A DNA stretch of 7,908 nucleotides from Gemmatimonadota bacterium (GCA_003221985.1 QHUQ01000074.1:1-7908), one strand, 5' to 3'. Numbered from the stretch's first letter, positions 1 to 6,906 are shown. The notes: a model not told the origin generated them from the letters alone. Program-made: numbers and translations.

Positions 1-449
1 CGCTGAAATGCCCAGAGGCTGAGCAACGTGAAAAAGAGAAACGGAATGTCGGACAAGACCTCATCCTTGAAATCCCAGAAGTAGGGATTCAGGCCCATCA
101 CGAGGATCAACGCAGGCGTATATCGGGGGGGCAAGTCGCGCTGAAACACGCCTGGCAGCAGCAGCAGGGCACCCACGAAGCACAACACGATCACGACCTT
201 CATGGGTTGCAGATCGAGGCCGAAGACCATGACGACGGGGGCGAGGAGCAACGGGAATCCGGGTGGGTACATCCGCGGGCCAATCGCGGGATTGTGCGGA
301 TTGTAGATGTAACCGGTTTCCGAATAAGGGGTGTGCGCAGCGATGTTGCGAGCATGCTGGATATAGAGCGCGAAGTCATCACCCCAGTCGTGGCCGGCGC
401 GAATCGTCGCCAGGTAGAACAGCCCGACCAGAACGGCGATTCGCCACAT
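1..449 (-). CDS. Integral membrane glycosyltransferase-like protein (GT-C / PMT-ArnT type), 5' part only
   Basis: The first 149 residues are present and the rest runs off the left edge. The start is ATG at 449-447, 21 bases after the ridA stop; no Shine-Dalgarno is visible, and the in-frame codons above it lead straight to that ridA TAG, so no earlier start exists. The protein opens with a hydrophobic segment (about 3-16). A short loop follows with acidic residues D21, D24 and D25, then a YPPGFPLLLAP segment (61-71) entering a second membrane span (about 66-78), a third span (84-100), and another aromatic/hydrophobic stretch (112-125). A DEVLSDIPF motif (129-137) leads into a further span. 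An acidic pair in the first external loop followed by YPPG and a later E/D-SD-P motif is typical of polyprenyl-phosphate-sugar-dependent GT-C enzymes (dolichyl-phosphate-mannose mannosyltransferase/ArnT group). The substrate cannot be told. The family call is inferred from layout; a GT-C-like membrane protein of unknown function is the fallback. Confidence 0.7.
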   Translation of the reverse strand, partial: MWRIAVLVGLFYLATIRAGHDWGDDFALYIQHARNIAAHTPYSETGYIYNPHNPAIGPRMYPPGFPLLLAPVVMVFGLDLQPMKVVIVLCFVGALLLLPGVFQRDLPPRYTPALILVMGLNPYFWDFKDEVLSDIPFLFFTLLSLWAFQ

Positions 450-470
450 GAGTATGCGAGCGCTGGGTGG

Positions 471-848
471 CTAGGCTTTCACCGCTATTACATCGATCTC
501 GACGCGCGCGGCCTTGGGCAGGCCGGCGGCCTGCACCGTGGAACGCGCCGGCTTGTGCGCGCCGAAGTGCCTGGCGTACACCTCGTTCATCTGCGCAAGA
601 TCGGCCATGTCCGCGAGATAGACGGTGGTCTTCACGACGCTGCCCAGCGAAACCCCCGCTGCCGTCAACACCGCCTTCAAATTGGCAAACACCTGCTCGG
701 TCTGTTCCGCCGTCGTGCGGCCCACCAGCTCGCCGCTCTTCGGATCGAGCGCCACCTGACCCGCGGTGAAGACCAGGTTGTCGGTGGCAATCGCCTGGCT
801 GTACGGACCAATCGCCTTCGGTGCCGCGTCGGTTGCGATCGTACGCAT
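471..848 (-). CDS. ridA: RidA family 2-iminobutanoate/2-iminopropanoate deaminase
   Basis: This is a complete 125-residue protein, the usual length for the YjgF/YER057c/UK114 (RidA) family, which forms cytoplasmic homotrimers. RidA hydrolyses reactive enamine/imine intermediates released by PLP enzymes such as threonine dehydratase, protecting other PLP enzymes. Visible family features are the N-terminal TDAAPKAIGPYSQA block with Y16, FTAGQ (27-31), and the C-terminal KPARSTV segment with R102. By alignment with E. coli RidA, R102 matches catalytic R105 and E117 matches E120. Where E. coli has S30 and C107 this protein has A29 and T104, substitutions I regard as common in the family. The start ATG at 848 shares one base with the fhs stop (TGATG), and a GAGGGG ribosome-binding site lies 8 bases upstream, so translation is probably coupled to fhs. 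A member of another Rid subfamily is possible, but R102 supports a true deaminase. Confidence 0.95.
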   Translation of the reverse strand: MRTIATDAAPKAIGPYSQAIATDNLVFTAGQVALDPKSGELVGRTTAEQTEQVFANLKAVLTAAGVSLGSVVKTTVYLADMADLAQMNEVYARHFGAHKPARSTVQAAGLPKAARVEIDVIAVKA

Positions 849-2539
849 CAGAAGAGCCCCTCGATCGTGCCATCAGGATGGATCCGGATCCGCTCCGCCG
901 CGGGACTTTTGCCGAGCCCGGGCATCGTCATGATGTCGCCCGCGAGCGCGACCACGAAACCGGCGCCCGCCGACGGCAGGATGTCGCGCACGTGCAGCGT
1001 GAATCCCGTGGGTGCGCCCAGCTGCGTGGCGTCGTCGGAGAAGGAATACTGCGTCTTCGCCATGCAGACCGGCGTCTCCCCGAGTCCCAGCTTGGGCAAC
1101 AACTCGAGCGCGCGCTCGGCCGGCGGCGCGAACGCCACGCCCGCCGCGCCGTAGATCTCGCGCGCGATCGTCTCGATCTTCTCGCGAATCGGCCGCCGCT
1201 CGTCGTACAGCGGTTTGAATGCCCCCCCCGACGTGCCCGTCTTGAGCAGTCCGAGCAGCGATTCCGCCACGGCGACACCGCCCTCCCCGCCCTTCTCCCA
1301 GACGTCACAGCGCACGACGTCGACGCCTTCGGCCGTGCCCACGGCGCGGACCGCCTCGACCTCGTCGTCGCTGTCAGTGATGAACCGGTTCAGCGCGACG
1401 AGGGCCGGGACGCCGAACTTCTTCACGTTGCGGATGTGACGGCGCAGGTTTTCGCAGCCCCGCTGCACGGCAGCGGGGCTCGCTACCCCGAGCTGATCCT
1501 TCTTGACACCCCCATGCATCTTCAGCGCGCGGACCGTCGCCACGATGATCGCGGCTTCCGGCTTGAGTCCCGCGAACCGGCACTTGATGTCGAAGAACTT
1601 CTCGGCGCCGAGGTCCGCGCCGAATCCTCCCTCGGTGAGCACGATGTCCGCCAGCGCCAGGCCCAGCTTGGTCGCGACCAGTGAGTTGCAGCCGTGTGCG
1701 ATGTTGCCGAACGGCCCGCAATGCACCAGGGCCGGACCGCCCTCGAGCGTCTGGACCAGATTCGGGTTGATCGCGTCCTTGAGCAGCAGCGTCATGGCGC
1801 CCTGCGCCTTGAGGTCGCTGGCGCGCACCGCGGTCTTGTCGCCGCGCAGCGCCACGATAATGCGCGCCAGGCGCGTCTCGAGGTCGTGCAGCCCGGTCGC
1901 GAGGGCGAGGATCGCCATGATCTCCGAGCCGGGGATGATGACGTACCGCTCCTCGCGTGCCGGCCCGCCGTTCACGCCGCCCAGTCCGACGATGACGTTG
2001 CGCAGCGCGCGGTCATTCATGTCGATCGTGCGCGGCCAGATGACGCGGCGGACGTCGATGCCGAGGGCGTTGCCGTGATGCAGATGCGCGTCGAGCATCG
2101 CCGACAGCAGGTTGTGCGCGCTGGCGATGGCGTGGAAGTCGCCGGTGAAGTGGAGGTTGATGTCCTCCATCGGCACGACCTGCGAATAGCCGCCGCCCGC
2201 CGCCCCGCCCTTCACGCCGAACACCGGGCCGAGCGACGGCTCGCGCATCGCGAGGATGGCGTTCTTGCCGAGACGTCTGAGCGCCTGCGTGACACCGACC
2301 GTGACGGTGGATTTACCTTCGCCCGCCGGCGTGGGGTTGATGCCGGTGACGAGGACGAGCCGGCCCTTGGCCGCGCGCGACTCGAGGGCGCGCAGCGCGA
2401 TCTTCGCTTTGTGCCTGCCGTACAGCTCCACGTCGTCGTCGGACAGGCCCAGCTCGGCGGCGACGTCGCGGATCGGCCGCAGCTTCGCGGCCTGCGCGAT
2501 GGCGATGTCGGATGGGACCTTCGTGGCGGTCGCGGTCAT
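848..2539 (-). CDS. fhs: Formate-tetrahydrofolate ligase
   Basis: The enzyme uses ATP to join formate to tetrahydrofolate, giving 10-formyl-THF for purine synthesis, fMet-tRNA formylation or one-carbon assimilation; it is a cytoplasmic homotetramer. From ATG at 2539 it has 563 residues, close to the usual 555-560. Numbered from that start, the ATP-binding P-loop TPAGEGKST is at 70-78 and GVKGGAAGGGY, the first family signature, is at 108-118. The conserved MEDINLHFTGDFHA stretch follows. The second signature VATVRALKMHGG is at 333-344, and MAKTQYSFSDD and GDIMTMPGLGKSP lie near the C-terminus. The reading frame stays open upstream to 2614, but those 25 residues are low-complexity and overlap tatD. 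The ATG at 2539 makes a 4-base ATGA overlap with the tatD stop and precedes the conserved domain by the normal distance. No good Shine-Dalgarno is visible, so coupling to tatD is likely. A perfect hairpin at 1456-1480 lies within the gene. Confidence 0.97.
   Translation of the reverse strand: MTATATKVPSDIAIAQAAKLRPIRDVAAELGLSDDDVELYGRHKAKIALRALESRAAKGRLVLVTGINPTPAGEGKSTVTVGVTQALRRLGKNAILAMREPSLGPVFGVKGGAAGGGYSQVVPMEDINLHFTGDFHAIASAHNLLSAMLDAHLHHGNALGIDVRRVIWPRTIDMNDRALRNVIVGLGGVNGGPAREERYVIIPGSEIMAILALATGLHDLETRLARIIVALRGDKTAVRASDLKAQGAMTLLLKDAINPNLVQTLEGGPALVHCGPFGNIAHGCNSLVATKLGLALADIVLTEGGFGADLGAEKFFDIKCRFAGLKPEAAIIVATVRALKMHGGVKKDQLGVASPAAVQRGCENLRRHIRNVKKFGVPALVALNRFITDSDDEVEAVRAVGTAEGVDVVRCDVWEKGGEGGVAVAESLLGLLKTGTSGGAFKPLYDERRPIREKIETIAREIYGAAGVAFAPPAERALELLPKLGLGETPVCMAKTQYSFSDDATQLGAPTGFTLHVRDILPSAGAGFVVALAGDIMTMPGLGKSPAAERIRIHPDGTIEGLF
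857..862 (-). promoter_or_regulatory. Shine-Dalgarno of ridA inside the fhs 3' end
   Basis: GAGGGG lies 8 bases before the ridA ATG and codes for the last residues of Fhs. It supports the chosen ridA start and coupling through the TGATG stop/start overlap. Confidence 0.7.
1456..1480. repeat. Perfect 25-nt inverted repeat inside fhs
   Basis: The arm AGCCCCGCTGC (1456-1466) is followed by a 3-base loop and its exact reverse complement (1470-1480), giving an 11-bp stem. It encodes part of a variable segment of Fhs just before the CENLRRHI block. On the minus strand a GTAG tetranucleotide (1486-1483) lies 2 bases before the stem. No U tract follows, so it is not a standard intrinsic terminator. 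It has the same stem and loop lengths as the secF/tatD hairpin but a different sequence. Confidence 0.75.
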
Positions 2540-3318
2540 ACGGACGTTGACCGGAAGCAGCGCCGGGCGTTCTCCGTGGTGCGCTGCGTCAGCGTGTCGA
2601 GCGTCTCGCCGCACAGCGCCGCCGCGCGCTCGGCAACGGCGCGGACGAACCCCGGCTCGTTGCGCTTGCCGCGGTGCGGCACCGGAGCGAGATACGGCGC
2701 GTCCGTCTCGAGCAACAGACGGTCGCGCGGGCAGGCCACCACCCGGTCGGCGGGAGTCCAGTTTTTGAACGTGATCATGCCGCTGAAGGAGAAATATGCG
2801 TCGATCGCCATCCCCGCTTCCCAGACCGCGTCGCCCGATGAAAAGCTGTGCAGCACGACGGGGGGAGCACCGGGTGGCACGGCACGCAGCATCGCCGCCA
2901 TATCGTCGTCGGCGTCACGCGCATGCACGACGACCGGCAGACCGAATTCCAGCGCGAGCTCGAGCTGCCCCTCGAACGCCGCCCGCTGCGTCTCACGGGG
3001 CGAATGCAGGTAGTGGTAATCGAGTCCCGTCTCGCCGACTGCCACGATCGCCGGCTCGGACGCGAGGATCTGACGGATCCGCTCCCGTGCGGGGGTCGAC
3101 CAGCTGCTGGCCTCGTGCGGGTGCACGCCGGCGGTCGCCGAGAGTCCCGGCATGGCGGCCAGCGCGCAGGCGCGCTCGCTGCCGGCGACGGATTCGCCGA
3201 TCACCACGATGTGTGACACGCCCGCGGCGGCCGCCCGCGCCACGACCGCGTCACGGTCGGCGTCGAACGCCGTGTCACCCAGATGACAGTGGGTGTCAAC
3301 CAGGGAGGGACACGGCAT
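2536..3318 (-). CDS. tatD: TatD family metal-dependent hydrolase / DNase
   Basis: This is a complete 260-residue protein of the amidohydrolase-fold TatD family, whose members act as Mg-dependent 3'-5' exonucleases in the cytoplasm and are linked to DNA repair and RNA/DNA turnover. All expected metal-site residues are visible. They are H10 and H12 in DTHCHL, GVHPH (64-68), E96 in VGETGLDY, H132 in VVHAR, H157 in LHSFSSG and D206 in ETDAPYLAP, followed by the PHRGKRNEP loop. The frame stays open upstream to 3444, but those residues are an arginine/proline-rich shadow of secF. ATG at 3318 is the only sensible start, seven codons before the DTHCHL motif and 10 bases after the secF stop. The start codon and its AGGGA ribosome-binding site lie in a perfect hairpin (3306-3330), which could restrain translation. 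The stop overlaps the fhs start (ATGA). E. coli has the paralogues YcfH and YjjV, so the exact substrate is open. Confidence 0.95.
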   Translation of the reverse strand: MPCPSLVDTHCHLGDTAFDADRDAVVARAAAAGVSHIVVIGESVAGSERACALAAMPGLSATAGVHPHEASSWSTPARERIRQILASEPAIVAVGETGLDYHYLHSPRETQRAAFEGQLELALEFGLPVVVHARDADDDMAAMLRAVPPGAPPVVLHSFSSGDAVWEAGMAIDAYFSFSGMITFKNWTPADRVVACPRDRLLLETDAPYLAPVPHRGKRNEPGFVRAVAERAAALCGETLDTLTQRTTENARRCFRSTSV

Positions 3319-3330
3319 TGCCGTGTCCCT
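3306..3330. repeat. REP-like perfect hairpin spanning the secF stop and tatD start
   Basis: The arm AGGGACACGGCA (3306-3317), a single central T (3318) and the exact reverse complement (3319-3330) form a perfect 12+12 inverted repeat, or an 11-bp stem with a 3-base loop when folded. Read on the transcribed (minus) sense, it contains the last two bases of the secF TAG stop, an AGGGA ribosome-binding site and the tatD ATG. A and U of the AUG sit in the loop and the ribosome-binding site is in the stem. GTAG (3332-3329) stands at its 5' side, as in REP elements. No U tract follows, so terminator function is unlikely. Confidence 0.8.
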
Positions 3331-4354
3331 ACCGTGCGGGCTGCGGGGCGCGGGGCGACGGGGCGGACGACGGCGTCGCCGGCGGTCCGGACACGGCCGG
3401 CGCCGCAGGCGCACGGCTGCCGAAGGTCCGCGCGCCGCGCGCATCCTCGCCCGGCCAGCGCTTCTCGATCCACAGCAACACCGGCGCGGCGATATAGATG
3501 GAAGAGAACGTGCCCGTGAAGATGCCGAAGGTCATGACCCAGGCGAACGGCCGGATCACTTCCCCCGCCAGAATCAGCAGGGCCAGCGTCGTCGCGATCG
3601 TGGTGCCGTGCGTCAGCACCGAGCGCGGCAGTGTCTCGTTGATCGAGAGGTTCAGGATCTCGTAGAGATTCTGCCGCCGGTACTTGCGCAGGTTCTCGCG
3701 CACGCGGTCGAAGATGATGATCGTGTCGTTCAGCGAGTAGCCAACGACGGTGAGCACGGCACCGACGACGACGAGGCTCACCTCGAGATGCATGACGCTG
3801 ATGAACGCGATTGTCGCCACGATGTCATGCGCCGTCGCGACGACGGCCGCCAGCCCGAACCGCCACTCGAAACGGAACGCCAGGTAGACAAGTGTGACGA
3901 CGAAGCTGAACAGGATCGCCATGACGGCTTTCCCCTGGAGCTCGCGGCCCACCTTGGGACCCACGGCCTCGCGTCGCATCATCTGGTATTGGCCGGAACC
4001 GACGCTCCGATCGAGCGCCCGGGCGACCGCATCGGCCACGGCCTGCGTGTCTGCTGCGGCTTGCGTTGCCCCGGCGAGACGCGCGCGCACCACGTAGGAG
4101 GTGTCGGAGCCGAAGTTGTAGATATCGGCGCCCCGCAGGCCGACGGCATCGAGCGCCGTGCGGATATTGCCCGTCGGCACCTGATGCGCCAGCTCGAACT
4201 GGACCAGCGTGCCGCCCGTGAACTCGATGCTGTAGTTGAGGCCGCGCGCCACCAGGTCGATGGCCCCGATGAGCATGATGAGCCCCGTGATCGAAAACGC
4301 AATCCGGCGCCACTTGATGAAGTCGTAGTTCGCGTTCGCGAAGAGTCTGATCAT
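3329..4354 (-). CDS. secF: Protein translocase subunit SecF
   Basis: SecF pairs with SecD in the inner membrane and uses the proton gradient to pull secreted proteins through SecYEG. The 341-residue protein has the expected six membrane spans: one near 17-34, then about 143-161, 167-188, 192-212, 245-263 and 270-290. A periplasmic P4 domain lies between the first and second. GLNYSIEFTGG (38-48) is the family's conserved motif after the first span, and GYSLNDTIIIFDRVREN (205-221) contains the SecF version of the membrane motif with D210. The start ATG at 4354 shares one base with the secD stop (TGATG). The C-terminal tail (about 309-341) is rich in Pro, Ala and Ser, looks disordered and ends in a stop that lies partly inside the REP-like hairpin. 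The tail varies widely in this family and is probably dispensable. Confidence 0.97.
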   Translation of the reverse strand: MIRLFANANYDFIKWRRIAFSITGLIMLIGAIDLVARGLNYSIEFTGGTLVQFELAHQVPTGNIRTALDAVGLRGADIYNFGSDTSYVVRARLAGATQAAADTQAVADAVARALDRSVGSGQYQMMRREAVGPKVGRELQGKAVMAILFSFVVTLVYLAFRFEWRFGLAAVVATAHDIVATIAFISVMHLEVSLVVVGAVLTVVGYSLNDTIIIFDRVRENLRKYRRQNLYEILNLSINETLPRSVLTHGTTIATTLALLILAGEVIRPFAWVMTFGIFTGTFSSIYIAAPVLLWIEKRWPGEDARGARTFGSRAPAAPAVSGPPATPSSAPSPRAPQPAR

Positions 4355-5979
4355 CAGATACTCAGGGTGACCATGTCGGGCCGCCGGTACAGCCAGATGA
4401 GGAACAATGTCTTCACGACGAAGATCGCCGAAATCATCGAAGCGATGATGCCGATGATGAGCGTGATGGCAAAGCCCTGCACCGGACCCGTACCGACGGC
4501 GTAAAGGATCAGCGCGGTCAGAATGGTGCTGACGTTCGAGTCCACGATGGCATTCATCGCGTGGAGGAAGCCGTCATCGACGGCCAGCCGCAGCGACTTG
4601 CCATGGACCAGCTCTTCCCGGATACGCTCGAAGATCAGCACGTTGGCGTCCACCGCGATGCCGATCGACAGCACGAACCCGGCCAGCCCGGGCAACGTCA
4701 GCGTGAAGCCGAATGCCGCGAGGCCCGCCAGGGTGAAGAGACAATAGAGCGTCAGCGCGGCGACGGCGAGCGCGCCCGACAGACGGTAATAGCCGATCAT
4801 GATCACGATGACGAGCACGACGCCGACGACGCCGGCCCGCACCCCGTCATGAATGGAATCCGCCCCCAGGGTGCCACTGATCGTGCGTTCGTCGACGATC
4901 GTGAGGGGCGCGGGGAGCGCGCCGGCCCGCAGCACGAGCGCGAGATCGCTCGCTTCCTGCAGCGGCTTGGTCCCCAGCTCGATCTGCCCATTGGCGCCGA
5001 TCTGGCCGTGGATCACGGGGGGCTGCCCCTGCACCCGGCCGTCGAGGATGATCGCCATGAAATCACCGATGTGGCGGGCGGTCTCCTGCGAGAAGATGCG
5101 GGCGCCGCGGCGGCTGAGCTGGAAGACGACGATCGATTGATTGGTCGACTGGTCGCGCCGGGCAACCGCCTTGATCAACTCTTCGCCGGTAATGATCGGA
5201 CGCGACTCGACGGCGTACAGCGCGCGATACGCGCGCGCGCCGCGCGACTCGGACTGCGCGCCCCAGCGCAGCTCGATGCCGCGCGGCATCGCCGCGCGCA
5301 CGTCGGGCCGGTTGATGAGGCTGTCCACGAGGGGCCACTGCTCCTCGGGCACGAGGAATTCGCCCGCCATCTGACCCTGGAACAACAACGAGGAGAGCAC
5401 GCCGGGCGAGTTGGCGTCGGCGGCGCTGTCGCGCTCCGCTTTCGTCTTGGAGGTGTCGCCGAACAGCTGCGCGACCGCGGACGGGGCGGCCGTGGTGCGC
5501 GACTTGATGCCGGCCTTGCGGAGCACCGCGTCGACCTGCGGCAACGCGTCCTTGAACAAGCTCTTCATGTCGGTGATGCGGAATTCCAGAAACGCGGTCC
5601 GCTGGATCACGCCCTTGGCGCGGGCGGGATCTTTCTCGCCGGCGAGCTCGACGATGAGACGGCAGCGACCCTGGATCTGCACGACTGGCTCCGTGGTCCC
5701 GAATTCGTCGATGCGGGTCCGCACCACGCGCTCGGCGCGCTGGATGGCGTCGGCGCAATCGGGCACTGGGCCCCTGGATTGATCGACTTCGAGCGCCAGG
5801 TGAATGCCGCCCTGCAGGTCGAGTCCCAGATTGATCGGCAGCCGCCGCACGGTCGTGTCTTTCATGCGGCCGGTACCGGCTTCGATCATGCGCTGCTTGG
5901 TGTTGCGCGGCACCAGGGAGATGATGCTGATCACGATCAGCGCCCCGATGACGTACAACCGCTGCCGAATCTTGCCCAT
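4354..5979 (-). CDS. secD: Protein translocase subunit SecD
   Basis: SecD forms the SecDF proton-driven motor that completes protein export on the periplasmic side. The 541-residue protein starts with a membrane span (7-23), then NLGLDLQGGIHL (50-61), the conserved motif heading the periplasmic P1 domain. The large periplasmic region runs to about 375 and includes IDEFGTTEPVVQIQG (90-104) and RAGALPAPLTIVDERTISG near 351-369. Five more spans follow (about 378-397, 402-424, 427-448, 483-500, 503-530). IGIAVDANVLIFERIREEL (439-457) carries the proton-pathway aspartate D444. The start ATG at 5979 lies 9 bases after the ribF stop, with an AGAGAGG ribosome-binding site only 2 bases upstream. Separate secD and secF genes with a 1-base overlap imply balanced translation. 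Confidence 0.97.
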   Translation of the reverse strand: MGKIRQRLYVIGALIVISIISLVPRNTKQRMIEAGTGRMKDTTVRRLPINLGLDLQGGIHLALEVDQSRGPVPDCADAIQRAERVVRTRIDEFGTTEPVVQIQGRCRLIVELAGEKDPARAKGVIQRTAFLEFRITDMKSLFKDALPQVDAVLRKAGIKSRTTAAPSAVAQLFGDTSKTKAERDSAADANSPGVLSSLLFQGQMAGEFLVPEEQWPLVDSLINRPDVRAAMPRGIELRWGAQSESRGARAYRALYAVESRPIITGEELIKAVARRDQSTNQSIVVFQLSRRGARIFSQETARHIGDFMAIILDGRVQGQPPVIHGQIGANGQIELGTKPLQEASDLALVLRAGALPAPLTIVDERTISGTLGADSIHDGVRAGVVGVVLVIVIMIGYYRLSGALAVAALTLYCLFTLAGLAAFGFTLTLPGLAGFVLSIGIAVDANVLIFERIREELVHGKSLRLAVDDGFLHAMNAIVDSNVSTILTALILYAVGTGPVQGFAITLIIGIIASMISAIFVVKTLFLIWLYRRPDMVTLSI

Positions 5980-5988
5980 CGCCTCTCT

Positions 5989-6906
5989 CTACCGGTTGAG
6001 GGTCGCCCGCGCCGCCTGGCGGTCGCGCTCGAGCTGCGCCACCAGCGCTTCACGAGACGGAAACGCCTGCACATCCCGCAGGCGACGGACCCATTCCACA
6101 TACACCATCTCGCCGTACAGCTCGCCGTCGAAATCGAACAGATGGATCTCGAGCGTGCGCGCCTGCTCACCAAAGGTGGGGCGGCCACCCTGATTCATCA
6201 TACCTGCTAGGAGCCCGGAGTCAGGATCCGGGATCCTGGCTCCTGACTCCAAGATCCTGACACGCACCGCATAGACTCCATCGGGCGGCAACAGCTTTCT
6301 CGAATCGGGCGGCTCCAGATTGATCGTCGGCACGCCAATCGTCCGGCCGCGCCCCGCCCCCCGCACCACCGTTCCCCGAATCCCGTAGCGGCGCCCCAGC
6401 CAGCGGGCCGCGGTCTCCAGGTCGCCGTGCGCCACGGCGGTGCGGATCAGCGTGGACGAAACCGGCTGCCCGTCATCGCGGACCGCGTCCACCACCGCCA
6501 TCGCAAAGTCCTGCTCCTTCGCCAACCGTTGTACCAGCTCGACGTCACCCGCCCGGCCGCGGCCAAACCCGTGATCGTACCCCATCACCAGCTCGCGCAT
6601 CGCGTAGTCGTCGCACAACAACCGGACAAATGCTGCCGCATCGAGCTGCGCGACCGCTGGCGTAAACGGCATCAGCACGAACCGATCGATGCCCTGCGCC
6701 GTGACCAGCTCCCGCTTTTCGTCCGGCAGCGTGAGCAGCTTCGGCGCCGCCGCCGGGTTCACCACCGCGAGCGGATGCGGCTCGAACGTGACGACCACGC
6801 TGGTGAGTCGACTCGCGTGCGCGCGACGTGTCACCTCCGCCAGCACCGCCTGATGGCCGCGATGCAGGCCGTCGAACGTCCCCACCGTGACAACCGCGCC
6901 CGACAT
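5989..6906 (-). CDS. ribF: Bifunctional riboflavin kinase / FMN adenylyltransferase
   Basis: RibF phosphorylates riboflavin to FMN and adenylates FMN to FAD in the cytoplasm. The 305-residue protein has the N-terminal nucleotidyltransferase domain with GTFDGLHRGH (9-18), TFEPHP (40-45), GYDHGFGRGRAGD (109-121) and SSTLIR (150-155). The C-terminal riboflavin kinase domain has GRTIGVPTIN (187-196), GRPTFG (241-246) and LEIHLFDFDGELYG (252-265), with E253 at the expected catalytic position. Between VYAVRV (211-216) and the GRPTFG loop is a segment longer than I expect for the family by roughly ten residues, encoded by a heptamer repeat array (6206-6261). It remains in frame, so the enzyme is probably functional. 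The start ATG at 6906 shares one base with the truB stop (TGATG), and GGAG lies 5 bases upstream. truB-ribF adjacency is common in bacteria. Confidence 0.97.
   Translation of the reverse strand: MSGAVVTVGTFDGLHRGHQAVLAEVTRRAHASRLTSVVVTFEPHPLAVVNPAAAPKLLTLPDEKRELVTAQGIDRFVLMPFTPAVAQLDAAAFVRLLCDDYAMRELVMGYDHGFGRGRAGDVELVQRLAKEQDFAMAVVDAVRDDGQPVSSTLIRTAVAHGDLETAARWLGRRYGIRGTVVRGAGRGRTIGVPTINLEPPDSRKLLPPDGVYAVRVRILESGARIPDPDSGLLAGMMNQGGRPTFGEQARTLEIHLFDFDGELYGEMVYVEWVRRLRDVQAFPSREALVAQLERDRQAARATLNR
6206..6261. repeat. Period-7 palindromic heptamer array inside ribF
   Basis: Read on the plus strand, the stretch divides into eight units of 7 bases. The first three follow GNNNGGA. The fourth (TCCGGGA) is mixed. 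The rest follow TCCNNNC, the reverse complement of the first form, with one variant (TCCAAGA). The unit TCCTGAC occurs twice and its complement GTCAGGA once. The arms GGAGTCAGGA (6217-6226) and TCCTGACTCC (6241-6250) are exact complements. A second fold pairs 6217-6229 with 6231-6243 over 13 positions, one being a T-G wobble. It encodes about residues 216-234 of RibF. Confidence 0.75.

Noticed and set aside
155..168. CAG triplet repeat
   Set aside because: Short in-frame leucine codons in a membrane span; ordinary.
514..537. Seven-base inverted repeat within ridA
   Set aside because: Short GC-rich stem encoding the conserved region around AAGLPKAA; common by chance at this base composition.
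871..882. Tandem GGATCC pair near the end of fhs
   Set aside because: Explained by the RIRIH coding sequence of the conserved Fhs C-terminus; short enough for chance.
2540..2614. Upstream extension of fhs by 25 codons
   Set aside because: It overlaps tatD, has no ribosome-binding site, and the ATG at 2539 gives normal length and an ATGA junction.
1694..3013. Plus-strand open frame of 439 codons opposite fhs and tatD
   Set aside because: Shadow of conserved minus-strand genes, with low-complexity Arg/Ala-rich translation and no motif.
3306..3330. The secF/tatD hairpin as an intrinsic terminator
   Set aside because: No U tract follows on the transcript and the stem covers the tatD start, so termination there would silence the rest of the operon.
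3319..3444. Upstream extension of tatD by 42 codons
   Set aside because: Arg/Pro-rich residues read from the secF tail in another frame; the DTHCHL motif normally sits within the first ten or so residues.
3293..4504. Plus-strand open frame of 403 codons opposite secF
   Set aside because: Complementary-frame artefact of high GC; no family resemblance.
4561..6210. Long plus-strand open frame of 549 codons opposite secD and ribF
   Set aside because: It is antisense to genes with clear family motifs; the translation is His/Arg/Asp-rich with no recognisable domain, as expected from the complementary frame of GC-rich genes.
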